Positions 17,322 to 27,500 of a stretch of 64,000 nucleotides of DNA are shown here, piece by piece. This DNA comes from Microbacterium sp. SS28 (GTDB lineage Bacteria; Actinomycetota; Actinomycetes; Actinomycetales; Microbacteriaceae). The notes under the pieces are model-generated. The model did not search any database, was not told the origin of the DNA, and saw only the letters and a list, made by a program, of their open reading frames with translations. How positions within the stretch are numbered: position 1 is the stretch's first letter; each line of letters begins with the position of its first letter. Where the stretch lies: the NCBI RefSeq assembly GCF_022761035.1, contig NZ_JAKWJP010000005.1:444794-508793 (forward strand). Reading direction: 5' to 3'. Both the position numbers and the translations under genes were made by a program.

Positions 17322-18030
17322 CGGGGCTCCCCGGGTGCACCGTGACGGGCGCGCCCTCGACCTGCAGGTGGGCGACGTCCGAGAAGGCGACGAGGTCCCA
17401 CCCCGACTCCCCGCGCACGAGATGCGTGACCGACGCGTTGAGGACGGTGTGATCCGCGGCGAAGTCGAGCAGCTGCGCCTCGTCGAGCGGCAGCAGCAGA
17501 TAGAGAAGGAGCATCACGACGGCGTCGTGCGCGACGATCAGCGCGCCGCGGTGCCCGTTCGGCAGCTCATCGCGCAGGAACGAGCGCAGTCGCAGCGCGA
17601 CATCCGCCCACGACTCCCCGCCCGGCGGGCGATGGTAGAACTTGCCGAGATGGCGCCGGCGCTCGGCCTCTTCCGGGTGCAGGCGCGCGACGCCGGTGCG
17701 GGTGAGCAGGTCGAGGATGCCGAGTTCGCGGTCGCGCAGCCGCTCGTCGATCACGACCGGGGCATCGCCGGCGGCCTCGCCCTGCGCGATCGAGAGCGTC
17801 TCTCGCGCGCGCCGGTAGGGCGAGACCCAGCAGACGTCGATCGACGCGCTGCTCGAGGCCCACCAGCTGCCGAGCGCTTCAGCCTGCTCGCATCCCGTGT
17901 CGGAGAGCGGCACGTCGGCGTCGCGGATGTCGATCGGGATGCTGTCCACTCCCTCGAGCTCGGCTCGACTCGCCGCCACATTCGCGACGCTCTCGCCGTG
18001 TCTCACGAGCCACAGTTCCGTCACCGCCAT
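17305..18030 (-). CDS. Histidine phosphatase family protein
   Basis: A 241-aa member of the phosphoglycerate-mutase-like phosphatases. The catalytic LVRHGESVAN is at residues 8-17 with His11 as the phospho-acceptor; SPYRRARET supplies a conserved Arg; ERLRDRELG and IVAHDAVVMLLLYLLL give the second catalytic His. It overlaps nnrD by 17 nt, so the two are co-expressed. The substrate (phosphoester or nucleotide) is not predictable. Confidence 0.88.
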   Translation of the reverse strand: MAVTELWLVRHGESVANVAASRAELEGVDSIPIDIRDADVPLSDTGCEQAEALGSWWASSSASIDVCWVSPYRRARETLSIAQGEAAGDAPVVIDERLRDRELGILDLLTRTGVARLHPEEAERRRHLGKFYHRPPGGESWADVALRLRSFLRDELPNGHRGALIVAHDAVVMLLLYLLLPLDEAQLLDFAADHTVLNASVTHLVRGESGWDLVAFSDVAHLQVEGAPVTVHPGSPDVEPE

Positions 18031-18113
18031 CCGTTCACGCTACGAGCGAGAGTCCGTCCGCGGGAACGGCTTGACAAGCGCTCGGCCCGTCCGATCTGCA
18101 TCCGGCCGTGCGG

Positions 18114-18575
18114 CTACAGCCACCGCCGCACGCGGGCGCGATAGTCGTCGTACTCGGGTCCGAACTTCGCGCTCAGGTAGCGCTCCTCGGGGGCGATCGC
18201 GCCCCACCACAGGGCGACGACGCCGATAGGCACGAGAGCGAGCGCCCAGAATGACGGCCACAGCAGCGCGATGCCGACATCGAGCGCGATGAGGCCGAGG
18301 TACAGGGGGTTGCGGCTCACGCGAAACGGCCCGCGGTCGAGGATCTTGCTCGTCGAGCCGCCGGGCAGCAGCGCCGTGTCATGCCGCGCCATGAGCCACA
18401 GCGCCCAGCCGTTCCAGAGCGCGAACGCGACGAGGAGGAAGACCCCGACCGTCCGAGAGATCGTCTCGGGCAGCGCGATCGGGTCGCCCGCGCTCGCCGT
18501 GATGGCGAGCCCCGCGATGAGCGGCACGCCCAGTGCGACGGGCGGCCAGATGCGGTACGCCGGGGCGTCGGCCAT
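18114..18575 (-). CDS. Isoprenylcysteine methyltransferase/PEMT-like membrane protein
   Basis: Small integral-membrane protein (153 aa, about 4 hydrophobic segments) of the ICMT/phospholipid methyltransferase superfamily. The diagnostic C-terminal half is present: GPFRVSRNPLYLGLIALDVGIALL followed by APEERYLSAKFGPEYDDYRARVRRW, the region that binds S-adenosylmethionine in this family. Start MADAP at 18575 fits better than the longer frame. The methyl acceptor is unknown. Confidence 0.82.
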   Translation of the reverse strand: MADAPAYRIWPPVALGVPLIAGLAITASAGDPIALPETISRTVGVFLLVAFALWNGWALWLMARHDTALLPGGSTSKILDRGPFRVSRNPLYLGLIALDVGIALLWPSFWALALVPIGVVALWWGAIAPEERYLSAKFGPEYDDYRARVRRWL

Positions 18576-18645
18576 GCGGGCAGTGTAGCCCCGCACCGGG
18601 GCGGCGAGCGGTCCGCGGCCGGGCCCTCGGTGCGGGATGCGATGG

Positions 18646-19257
18646 TCACATGGACGGGCAGGTCACGCCTCTCGGATCCGAACCGCCGTTGTCGGGACAC
18701 ACCAGCGCGGTCAGGAGGTACGCCTCGAGGAGCCGGCGCGCGCCGCCGTAGGGAATGAGGTCGGGGTCCGTCTCGGCGCGCCAGACCGCGACGACCTGTG
18801 GCTGCGGGATGACCCCGCCGGACAGGAAGGCGGCGGTGCCCTCCTCGAACGGCACGAGCACGGCCGGGTGGCAGTCCCACTTCTCGATACAGAGGGGCAC
18901 CGCGCGATCGGGAATGCCGGCGCAGTGCGACAGCCCGACCTTCTCGCAGTACCGCTGGGCCCACTCCACGACCAGCTCGAGTGCCTGCGACTTCGGCGCG
19001 AGGTCGTATCGGTCGAGGTCGAACGTGATGAACTCGGACCAGTCCTCGGGCGGAGCGGGCATGGGGACGGTGCCCGCGGGCGGAGTGGGCAGAGGGACCG
19101 GGGCCGCGGGCACCGAGGGGGACGGGTCCGTGTCCGCCGACGGGACCGATGCGGTCGGCGCTGCGCCGGGCTGCGGCGGTGGGGCGCTGCACCCCGCGAG
19201 GAGGACGACGGACAGCAGTACCGTCACGACCTGTCGCAGAGCCGCTCTCCGCGTCAC
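18646..19257 (-). CDS. Hypothetical lipoprotein with Pro-rich linker
   Basis: A predicted lipoprotein of 203 aa: signal RRAALRQVVTVLLSVVLLAGC with the acylated Cys in LAGCS, then a Pro/Ala/Ser linker of about 50 residues and a C-terminal domain with six cysteines (YCEKVGLSHC, LCIEKWDCHP, VCPDN, VTCPSM) that could form disulfides outside the cell. GTG 19257 is the best start (GGAGAGG upstream). I do not recognise the domain. Confidence 0.72.
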   Translation of the reverse strand: MTRRAALRQVVTVLLSVVLLAGCSAPPPQPGAAPTASVPSADTDPSPSVPAAPVPLPTPPAGTVPMPAPPEDWSEFITFDLDRYDLAPKSQALELVVEWAQRYCEKVGLSHCAGIPDRAVPLCIEKWDCHPAVLVPFEEGTAAFLSGGVIPQPQVVAVWRAETDPDLIPYGGARRLLEAYLLTALVCPDNGGSDPRGVTCPSM

Positions 19258-19388
19258 TCGAGACCTCTCCGCTGCATCGCTCACACCTATTGATGTCCGC
19301 GAACCGGGAAAAGGTTCATGTCGGCGCGAGGGAAGAGGGACGAGCCCCGATACTGGAGGACCGCTCATCCACCGTTGGGAGACGATGC
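19258..19388. promoter_or_regulatory. Divergent promoter region of the lipoprotein and GH27 genes
   Basis: This 131-bp region drives divergent genes. A short inverted repeat GAACC-n7-GGTTC at 19301-19317 is the only candidate operator I see. Promoter hexamers cannot be fixed with confidence. Confidence 0.35.
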
Positions 19389-20723
19389 ATGTCCACGAGA
19401 TCCGCCGACCGGCCGCCGATGGGCTGGAACAGCTGGGACTGCTTCGGCACGACGGTCACCGAGGCCGAGGTGCTGGCCAATGCGGAATTCATGGCGGCGC
19501 ACCTGCGCGACTTCGGCTGGGACACCGTCGTCATCGACATCGACTGGTCGGATCCCTCGGCCCGATCCCACGGATACAACGAGGATGCACCCCTCGAGAT
19601 CGACGCGCACGGCCGGCTCGTGCCCGACCCGATCCGCTTCCCGAGCTCGCGCGACGGACTCGGCTTCGCGCCGCTCGCGGAGCGAATCCACGGGCTCGGC
19701 CTGAAGTTCGGCATCCACGTCATGCGCGGCATCCCGCGCCGTGCCGTCGACCTCGCACTGCCCGTGCTCGGCACCACGACGACGGCCGCCGACGTCGCCG
19801 ACCGCGCCAACGTGTGCGAGTGGAACCCCGACATGTTCGGGCTCGACCACGATCACCCCGCCGCGCAGGCGTACTACGACTCGACCCTCGCCCTCTACGC
19901 CGAGTGGGGCGTCGATTTCATCAAGGCCGACGACATGCTCTGGCCGTACCAGGCTCGCGACATCGAGGCGTACGACCGGGCGATCGCCGCGACGGGTCGT
20001 GACATCGCGCTGAGCCTCTCGCCCGGGCGCGACCTCTCGCTCGCGCGCCTCGAGCATCTGCGCGACCACGCGACGATGTGGCGCATCTGCGACGACCTCT
20101 GGGACAACTGGGACGACGTCGAGGCGAACTTCGCGCGGTTCGCGCGCTGGGCGCCCTTCGCGGGCCCGCACGGCTGGCCCGACGGCGACATGCTGCCGCT
20201 CGGCCGACTCGGGCTGCGGGCCGAGCGCGGCGAGCCGCGCGACGACGCGCTCACCCCTGCCGAGCGCGTGACCCTCCTGACCCTCTGGATCATCGCGCGG
20301 TCGCCGCTCATGATCGGCGGGCATCTGCCCGAGACCGACCCCGCCGTCATCGCCCTGTTCACGAACCCCGCCGTGCTCGAAGTGCACAGGGCGGCGACGT
20401 CGTCGCGCGAGCTCTTCCGCGAGGGCGGACTCGTGCTGTGGGAGGCGACGGCCCCCGACGGCACGCGCTGGGTCGCGGCGTTCAACCTCGACGACGCGAC
20501 GCGCGAGATCGCCCTCGACGCACAGAACATCGGACTGCCCGTGACGCCCGGCGGCGTGCTCGCCGGCCGCGTCACCGACCTGTGGACGGGCCGGGATGTC
20601 GCGACCCGCGCCGTCGCGGTGCAGAGCGACGAGGCGCGCGGCGTCGCGCCCGGAAGCGTCGCGCTCGACCTCGAGCTCGCGGGGCACGGCGCGGCACTGC
20701 TGCGCTTCGAGCCGGTCTCGTAG
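19389..20723 (+). CDS. GH27-type alpha-galactosidase (melibiase-like)
   Basis: Cytoplasmic glycoside hydrolase (444 aa, no signal peptide) of clan GH-D. The barrel opens with PPMGWNSWDCFG, the family hallmark. The candidate nucleophile lies in VDFIKADDM (D181/D182) and the acid/base in RICDDLWDNW (D235/D236). The beta-sandwich C-terminus is present. Likely releases terminal alpha-galactose; beta-L-arabinopyranosidase or isomaltodextranase activity is possible in the same family. It opens the glycan cluster at 19389-29517. Confidence 0.85.
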   Translation: MSTRSADRPPMGWNSWDCFGTTVTEAEVLANAEFMAAHLRDFGWDTVVIDIDWSDPSARSHGYNEDAPLEIDAHGRLVPDPIRFPSSRDGLGFAPLAERIHGLGLKFGIHVMRGIPRRAVDLALPVLGTTTTAADVADRANVCEWNPDMFGLDHDHPAAQAYYDSTLALYAEWGVDFIKADDMLWPYQARDIEAYDRAIAATGRDIALSLSPGRDLSLARLEHLRDHATMWRICDDLWDNWDDVEANFARFARWAPFAGPHGWPDGDMLPLGRLGLRAERGEPRDDALTPAERVTLLTLWIIARSPLMIGGHLPETDPAVIALFTNPAVLEVHRAATSSRELFREGGLVLWEATAPDGTRWVAAFNLDDATREIALDAQNIGLPVTPGGVLAGRVTDLWTGRDVATRAVAVQSDEARGVAPGSVALDLELAGHGAALLRFEPVS

Positions 20724-20775
20724 GCGGCATCCGTCGCCTGCTCGCTCCGCCGAGCGGGACCCCGCCGCCTGGCGT

Positions 20776-21180
20776 CTACGTCGCGCGGGACTCGACCGGC
20801 GCGCGCAGCACGACGGCTGTCGTGATCGCGAGCACGATGATGCCGATCGACTCGATGACGACGGTCTGCGGCACGAGCGGACGATCCCACGTCTCGGTGA
20901 TGCCGAACAGGCTCACCGTCAGGGCGAGGATGAGCGCGAACAGCGTCGCGACGAGGAACAGCAGGCTCAGGACTGTCGCGAGCTGCAGCATCCGTCCTCG
21001 CAGCACGACCATCGCGACGGCGAGGACGATCCCCGCGATGCCGTTGAGGACGAACATGATGCCCAGGATGCCGCCGGTGCCCGTGAAGACGAGGTAGAGG
21101 TGTATCCCGCCCGTGATGAGCAGGAAGACGGCGCTGAGGATGCTCCAGATCCGCGCGGCGCCTCGGGTTCGTTCGGCCAT
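20776..21180 (-). CDS. Small multi-pass membrane protein
   Basis: A 134-aa hydrophobic protein with about four membrane segments (for example SILSAVFLLITGGIHLYLVF, GIMFVLNGIAGIVLAVAMVV, LATVLSLLFLVATLFALILAL and IESIGIIVLAITTAVVL). The ATG at 21180 has GGGAGGAG upstream. No catalytic motif and no family I can name; it lies on the opposite strand between the GH27 and phosphoesterase genes. Confidence 0.72.
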   Translation of the reverse strand: MAERTRGAARIWSILSAVFLLITGGIHLYLVFTGTGGILGIMFVLNGIAGIVLAVAMVVLRGRMLQLATVLSLLFLVATLFALILALTVSLFGITETWDRPLVPQTVVIESIGIIVLAITTAVVLRAPVESRAT

Positions 21181-21220
21181 GGACGTCTCCTCCCGATCGG
21201 TGAGCCTCACCCGCGAAGCT

Positions 21221-22384
21221 CTACTCCTGGGACACGAGGGGACGAGCCGAAAGGTTCACCCCCTCGCTGTCCGCGGGCGTTATCCGCACCTCGTGCAGGA
21301 CGGCACCTGCGAGGTCGCGCATCGTGAGCACGAGCTCGTCCGGTGAGGCCGCGCCCTCGATCCAGGCCGCGGCTTCGTCGGCGGCGGCATCTGTCTCGGG
21401 TCCTCCCGACACGAGCTGGCCGTACGGAAGGTCCGCTGTCGGGGCGAGCCACACCGGCTCGTGCGTGTGCCCCGACACGATCACCTGCGCGCCCCACACG
21501 GCGAGCGCCTCGTGCCACGCGGCGCGGCTCACGAGGCTGACCTGGTCGTAGCCGCCCGCGTCGTAGTCGACCGGGGGCTCGTCGATCCACCGCAGCGGGA
21601 TGTGGCAGAACACGATGCGGTACGGCGCGTCGCGGAAGGCGGGCTGCGCCGTGACGTTGCGCAGCCACGCGGCCTGCTCGGCGCGGAGTGGCTCGAAGGC
21701 GACCCGCCCCGCGAAGGTCGGGTGGTCGTCGGGCTTGTCTTCGCCGGTGTGCAGGACGACGCACGCGACGGGCCCGATGCGGAATGCCGTGAACGGCCGC
21801 CCCTCGGGTGTCGCGACATAGTCCGTGAGCCGGTGCGCCCACGGGCCGCGCACGTCGTGGTTGCCCATCACGAGCGCGAGCGGCCGGCCCGCGCTGATGT
21901 CGAGCCCGGCCGGGTTGAGCACCGTCGAGAGGAAGGCCGACGGATCGTGCCAGTCGTTGCAGAGGTCGCCGTTCCAGATGAGCACGTCGACGGCGGGGGT
22001 CGCCGCGTGCAGGGCGCGCACGGTGTCGTCGCGCTCGTGGGTGTCGTTCCAGACGGCGAAGTGCGCCGTCTCGGATGCCGCATCCAGCGTGCGCACCGCC
22101 TTCCACGCGCTCGCATTGCGCTCGCGCGGCGCATAGACGGCCTCGGTCACGGCACGCACCCGCAGCGTCGTGCCGGGTGCGAGCCCCGCCGCGCGGACCC
22201 GAAGGACGCTGTCACCCTGCGGCACGAGCCCGAAGGGGTCGGCGGTGAACCGCCCCGACGCCCCGTCTGCGGCCCGCCACTCGAGCCATCCGCGGCTGAG
22301 CCGGCTCACTCCCCACACGACCTCGAAGCCGTCGGCGCGCGGCGCCATGACGACCGGCGGGCTCGTGACGAGCGGGGCGCTCAC
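21221..22384 (-). CDS. Metallophosphoesterase with N-terminal Fn3-like domain
   Basis: A calcineurin-type phosphoesterase of 387 aa. All metal-binding motifs are present: NDTHE (D114, H116), WNGD (D140), GNHD (174-177), CHIP (H261) and GHTH (305-308). The first ~100 residues look like the beta-sandwich that precedes purple-acid-phosphatase-type domains. No signal peptide. The GTG start at 22384 overlaps the upstream glycosidase stop as GTGTGA, so the two are translationally coupled; that argues for action on the same, possibly phosphorylated, glycan (inference). Confidence 0.85.
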   Translation of the reverse strand: MSAPLVTSPPVVMAPRADGFEVVWGVSRLSRGWLEWRAADGASGRFTADPFGLVPQGDSVLRVRAAGLAPGTTLRVRAVTEAVYAPRERNASAWKAVRTLDAASETAHFAVWNDTHERDDTVRALHAATPAVDVLIWNGDLCNDWHDPSAFLSTVLNPAGLDISAGRPLALVMGNHDVRGPWAHRLTDYVATPEGRPFTAFRIGPVACVVLHTGEDKPDDHPTFAGRVAFEPLRAEQAAWLRNVTAQPAFRDAPYRIVFCHIPLRWIDEPPVDYDAGGYDQVSLVSRAAWHEALAVWGAQVIVSGHTHEPVWLAPTADLPYGQLVSGGPETDAAADEAAAWIEGAASPDELVLTMRDLAGAVLHEVRITPADSEGVNLSARPLVSQE

Positions 22385-24447
22385 ACGAACTCGATCAGGA
22401 AGCGGAAGCGGGTGTCGTCCTCGAGCCACATCCGGAAGTTCGTGCCCCACACGTTGTTGTGCAGGGTGAAGTGGAAGCCTTCGTCGGGATCGGCCACGGC
22501 ATTGCCGAAGCGCAGCAGCGCGGGCTCGCCGACCGCGACGAGCGCCGCGTCGAGCGGGCGCAGCGCGAGCCGCCGCGAGCCCTCGTGCACGACCTCGCTC
22601 ACGGCGTGCAGGCTGCGCGCGCCGTTGCGCACGACAGCCCGAGGGTCGACGGCGGTGCCGAGCTTCCCGAGGCGCCACTCCCCCGCCGCGGTGCGCGGCC
22701 GGAAGCCGAGCCACGCCGCCTCGGGCAGCCGCGACGCGTCCTTGCCCACGAGGTCGAGGGTCACCGCGATGTCTCCCGCCCCGGTCGGAAACCGGTAGGT
22801 CAGCACGATGTCGCGCGGCGCGCCCCACGCCTCGGACGCCTCGTCGGGCAGGGCGAGCCGCAGGACGACGGAGGCGCCGTCGATCCGGTGGGCCGACACG
22901 ACGCGCGGTGCGAAGATCGTCGCCGGCAGCCGGTCGGCGACGGCCAGCCCGGGCTTGGACTGATCCGGCACCGCCCAGAACGCGTTCTCGTCGAGGTCGC
23001 GGCAGTACTCGCGCATCCACCGCGCCTCGTCGCGCTCGTCGAACGTCTGGTACCGATATGCGGCGAGTGGATGCCGCTCCCCCGCCCACTCGACACCGTC
23101 GGCGTCGACGAGCCCGACGAGCGCCCCGTCGGCGCCGAAGCGCACGGTGAACGCTCCGAGCGCGTGGGTCTCGCCGAGATCGAGCTCGAATGCGGCATCC
23201 GTCGTCTCATCCGGCCGGGCCGGCCGGGTCTCGTCGATCGCGGCGACCGCTTCGGCGCGGCGCTCGGGCGACAGCGCCGCGAGCGCGCGGTCGAGGTACG
23301 CGCGCTGCTCGGCCCACGACGCCTCGAACGCCGAGTACGAGAGGTCCTGCGGGTTGGGCCGCTCGAGCGGCGCCCACAGGTACTCGTCGAACGCGTCGGG
23401 GTTCGCGGCGAGGTCGATGCGGTCGGCCGCGCGAGCCCCCTGGAAGCCGGCCTTCTCGTAGTTGACGTAGTCGGGCAGGTACGTCTTCAGGTCCATGCCC
23501 CACGTGTGCTCGGCGACGAGCAGGAGCGCGTCGCTGAACCCGTCGCACTCCGGCGTCCCGGCGACGAGCCGGCCATCCTCGAGCCACGTCGTGCGCAGGC
23601 GCAGGAGCGCGCGCAGCCGCGCCGTCAGCACGGGGTCGCTCGCGACGCCGTGGATCCACGTGTCCCCGATCTCGTCCTCGACGATCGGCAGGCGCTCGCG
23701 CGCCGCGAGCACGTCCGCACCGAAGGCATCGAGCGTCGACGCGATGATCCGCGCCCCCGGATACGCCGCCTGCAGCCGCGAGAAGAGGGCTTCGATCTCG
23801 TCGGCGGCGGGCGGTCCGTGGTTGTCGCCCGTGTGCGCCAGGTGCAGCGCCGAGTCCCCGCCGGGCACGATCGCGAGGCCGAGCTCGGTCGCTCCGTAGC
23901 TGCCGGCGTAGTTGACGACGACCTCGCTCCCGTCCGGCGCACGCCAGACGAAGAACTCCGGCACGTCGGGCACGGCCGAACCCGCGTTGACGCCGAGGTG
24001 CAGGTACTCGATGCCCGCCTCCGCGAGCAGCGGCACGATCCCGATCGTGTGGCCCGGGACATCCGTCATCTTCGCCGCGGCCGTCCGCAGCCCGAACCGC
24101 TCGTCGAGCGCCCGGCCGATCGCGATGCCGTGCCGGAAGAGACCCGCGTCCATGAGCTCGCTGTGCGTCGTCATGGGCAGCGCGTGCCAGCGCACGTGCC
24201 CCGCCGCGATCGCCCGCTCGAGCGGCGCGCGCTCGTCGGGGCCGCCGAGGCGGAGCGCCTCGTGGATGAGCCACGAGCCCGTCGTCCAGACGAAGCGCGC
24301 CGCGCCACCACGCCGCTCGAGCTCTTCCGCGAGCGCGATCGCCGCGGGCAGGAACTCGTGCACGTAGCGCGCCGTGACGTTCGCGGCCGTGTCGGTGAAC
24401 CCGATGTCGAGGTGGGTCTTGAAGACGACGTGGACCGTTGAAACCAT
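22381..24447 (-). CDS. DUF5054-type, GH38-like glycosidase protein
   Basis: A 688-aa protein whose first ~350 residues resemble the catalytic barrel of GH38 alpha-mannosidases: HVVFKTHLDIGFTD replaces the usual HTHIDVAW metal site, and MTDVPGHTIGIVPLLAEAGIEYLHLG follows. The C-terminal half is a large beta-sandwich (ERHPLAAYRYQTF, AAWLGFRPRT, GFHFTLHNNVWGTNFRMW). I believe it matches the DUF5054 family. It has no signal peptide. It is divergent from a true GH38 and coupled to the phosphoesterase. Activity is unproven. Confidence 0.78.
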   Translation of the reverse strand: MVSTVHVVFKTHLDIGFTDTAANVTARYVHEFLPAAIALAEELERRGGAARFVWTTGSWLIHEALRLGGPDERAPLERAIAAGHVRWHALPMTTHSELMDAGLFRHGIAIGRALDERFGLRTAAAKMTDVPGHTIGIVPLLAEAGIEYLHLGVNAGSAVPDVPEFFVWRAPDGSEVVVNYAGSYGATELGLAIVPGGDSALHLAHTGDNHGPPAADEIEALFSRLQAAYPGARIIASTLDAFGADVLAARERLPIVEDEIGDTWIHGVASDPVLTARLRALLRLRTTWLEDGRLVAGTPECDGFSDALLLVAEHTWGMDLKTYLPDYVNYEKAGFQGARAADRIDLAANPDAFDEYLWAPLERPNPQDLSYSAFEASWAEQRAYLDRALAALSPERRAEAVAAIDETRPARPDETTDAAFELDLGETHALGAFTVRFGADGALVGLVDADGVEWAGERHPLAAYRYQTFDERDEARWMREYCRDLDENAFWAVPDQSKPGLAVADRLPATIFAPRVVSAHRIDGASVVLRLALPDEASEAWGAPRDIVLTYRFPTGAGDIAVTLDLVGKDASRLPEAAWLGFRPRTAAGEWRLGKLGTAVDPRAVVRNGARSLHAVSEVVHEGSRRLALRPLDAALVAVGEPALLRFGNAVADPDEGFHFTLHNNVWGTNFRMWLEDDTRFRFLIEFV

Positions 24448-24558
24448 GCGCGACTCCCTCGTCGACGATGCGGGCGCCCCCGCGGCGGAACCGATTCTAG
24501 GGATTTCCAGCGCCTGCCCGCATACTTTTATCGACCCTCACCCTAATTCGGAGCAACG
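24448..24558. promoter_or_regulatory. Divergent promoter region of the two glycosidase operons
   Basis: This 111-bp intergenic region is noticeably AT-richer than its surroundings (CATACTTTTATCG near 24521-24533) and must hold the promoters for both the DUF5054-phosphoesterase pair and the GH38 pair. I cannot fix hexamers or a clear operator palindrome. A shared regulator binding here would co-induce all four genes. Confidence 0.4.
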
Positions 24559-27500
24559 ATGCACGATAACCGCGAGATCACCGAGGGACGGATCGATCGA
24601 TTCGTCCGCGACATCCTCCTTCCAGCGCTGTACATCGAGACGATCCCGCTCTCGATCGGCGTCTGGGACGACCTCGATGAGCCGCTCCCCTTCGCCCACG
24701 CGACGGGCCAGGACTACCGTCCGATCCAGGTGCCGCACACGTGGGGCAAGGCGTGGTCGACCTCGTGGTTCCACGTGACCGGGCAGGTGCCGCAGGAGTG
24801 GCTGCGCGGCGACGGCGCCGCGACGCGCGTCGAGCTCGTCATCGACCTGGGCTTCACACACGACCGCCCTGGCTTCCAGGTCGAGGGCCTCGCCTTTCGC
24901 CCGGACGGCTCGACGGTCAAGTCGATCAACCCGCGCAGCAGCTACGTGCCCGTGCCGCAGAGCGGTGACGGTCTCGTCGACCTCTTCATCGAGGGCGCCG
25001 CCAACCCGAACATCGCGGGCGACTGGACGTGGAAGGCGACGCCGCTCGGCGAGAAGCACACCGCGGGCGACGACCTGCTCTACGTCCTGCAGCAGTGCGA
25101 TGCGGCGCTCATGGACCTCACTGTCTGGGAGCTGATCCAGGATGTCTGGACCCTGCAGGGCCTCATGAAGGAACTGCCCGTCGGCTCCCCGCGCCGCCAC
25201 CGCATCCTCGGCGGGCTCGAGCGCCTCGTCGACACGGTCGACCCGGTGGATGTCGCGGGCACGGCGCAGGACGGACGCGACGTGCTCGCGCCGGTCCTCG
25301 CGTCACCCGCGAACGCGAGCAGCCACAGCGTCGTCGCGATCGGCCACGCGCACATCGACTCGGCATGGCTGTGGCCCATCCGCGAGACGATCCGCAAGTG
25401 CGCGCGCACCTTCTCGAGCGTCATCGCACTCATGGACGCCGACCCCGAGTTCCGCTTCGCGTGCTCGTCGGCGCAGCAGCTCAAGTGGATGAAGGACGGC
25501 TACCCCGAGATCTTCGCCCGCATCAAGGAGAAGGTCGCGAACGGCCAGTTCGTGCCCGTCGGCGGCATGTGGGTCGAGCCCGACATGAACCTGCCGGGCG
25601 CCGAGGCGATGGCGCGGCAGTTCGTCGCAGGCAAGCGCTTCTTCCTCGAGGAGTTCGGCGTCGACACGCGCGAGGCGTGGATCCCCGACACGTTCGGCTA
25701 TTCCGGGGCGACGCCGCAGATCATCAAGGCGTCGGGCACCGAGTGGTTCCTGACCCAGAAGATCTCGTGGAATCAGACCAACACCTTCCCGCACCACACG
25801 TTCCTGTGGGAGGGCATCGACGGCACGCGCGTGCTGACGCACTTCCCGCCCGCCGACACGTACGTCGGCGAAGTGTCGGGCGCCGACCTCGCCCGCGCCG
25901 AGCGCACCTTCCACGATCACCGCGACGGCTCCGTCTCGCTGCTGCCGTTCGGCTTCGGCGACGGGGGCGGCGGACCCACGCGCGAGATGATGGCGGCCGT
26001 CCGGCGCACCCGTTCGCTCGAAGGCTCCCCGACGGTCGAGATCGACACGCCTGCGCACTTCTTCGAGCGCGCCGGGGCCGAGATGGCCGAGCCGCCCGTG
26101 TGGAGCGGCGAGCTGTACCTCGAGCTGCACCGCGCGAGCTACACGACGCAGCACCTCACGAAGCAGGGCAACCGGCGCAACGAGCACTGGCTGCGCGAGG
26201 CCGAGCTGTGGGCCGCGACAGCTGCCGTTCGCACGGGCGCGGACTATCCGTACGACGACCTCGAGCGCATCTGGCAGCTCGTGCTGCTGCAGCAGTTCCA
26301 CGACATCCTCCCCGGCACGTCGATCGCGTGGGTGCACCGCGAGGTGGAGCAGAACAACCGCGAGCTCGCTGCCGAGCTCGACGCGCTCATCGCAGACGCG
26401 CTCGCGCACTTCGACGCGGGCGACGGCGGCGAGTACGTCGCGAACGCGGCGCCCTTCGCGCGCGACGGTGTGCCCGCGCTCGCCGCCGCACCGCGCGCGC
26501 CGCACGGCGGCAGCGCGACTGTCGCGCAGACAGCCGAGGGCCACGTGCTCGACAACGGTCTCGTGCGGGTCATGGTCGACGACCGCGGCCTCATCGTGTC
26601 GCTCGTCGACCTCGCGACGGGACGCGAGGCGATTGCGCCGGGCGCCGCGGGCAACCTGCTGCAGCTGCACCGCGACCTGCCCAACCAGTGGGACGCGTGG
26701 GACGTCGACGACCACTACTTCCGTGTCGTGAGCGACGAGACGGGGGTCGACGAGATCACGGCGATCGAGGGTCCGGATGCCGCGTCCCTCACGATCACGC
26801 GATCGTTCGGCACGTCGCACGTGAGCCAGGTGCTCACGCTGCGCGCGGGCGACGCGACGCTCTGGATCGACAACGACATCGACTGGCACGAGCGCCGCAA
26901 GATGCTCAAGCTCGCCTTCCCGCTCGACGTCCACGCCGATCGCGTCGCGGCCGAGACCCAGTTCGGCCACGTGCAGCGCCCGACGCACAGCAACACGTCG
27001 TGGGACGCGGCGCGCTTCGAGCTGTGCGCGCACCGCTGGGTGCACGTCGCCGAGCCCGGGTTCGGCGTCGCGATCGCGAACGAGTCCAGCTACGGCTACG
27101 ACGCGCAGCGCACGACGCGCGCCGACGGCGGCACCACGACGACGGCACGAGTGTCGCTGCTGCGCGGGCCGACCTTCCCCGACCCGGTCGCCGACGAGGG
27201 CCGCCACACGATCGGTCTCGCGGTGCGCGTCGGCGCCGACGTGCGCGCCGCGATCCGCGACGGCTACCGACGCAACCTCGCGGAGCGCGCGGCGCCCGGC
27301 CCCATCGAGCCGCTCGTGCGGGTCGACCACCCGGCGGTGCTCGTCGCGGCGGTCAAGCTCGCGGAGGACCGCAGCGGCGATGTCGTCGTGCGCCTCTACG
27401 AGTCCGAAGGAGGCCGCGCCTCCGCGACCGCGACGTTCGACTTCGACGTCGAGAGCATCGCCCCGACCGACCTCCTCGAGCGCGAGATCGATGTTCCCGC

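Noticed and set aside
19149-19388. Longer N-terminus of the alpha-galactosidase
   Set aside because: The 80 extra codons overlap the divergent promoter and lipoprotein start; GH27 similarity begins at PPMGWNSW just after ATG 19389.
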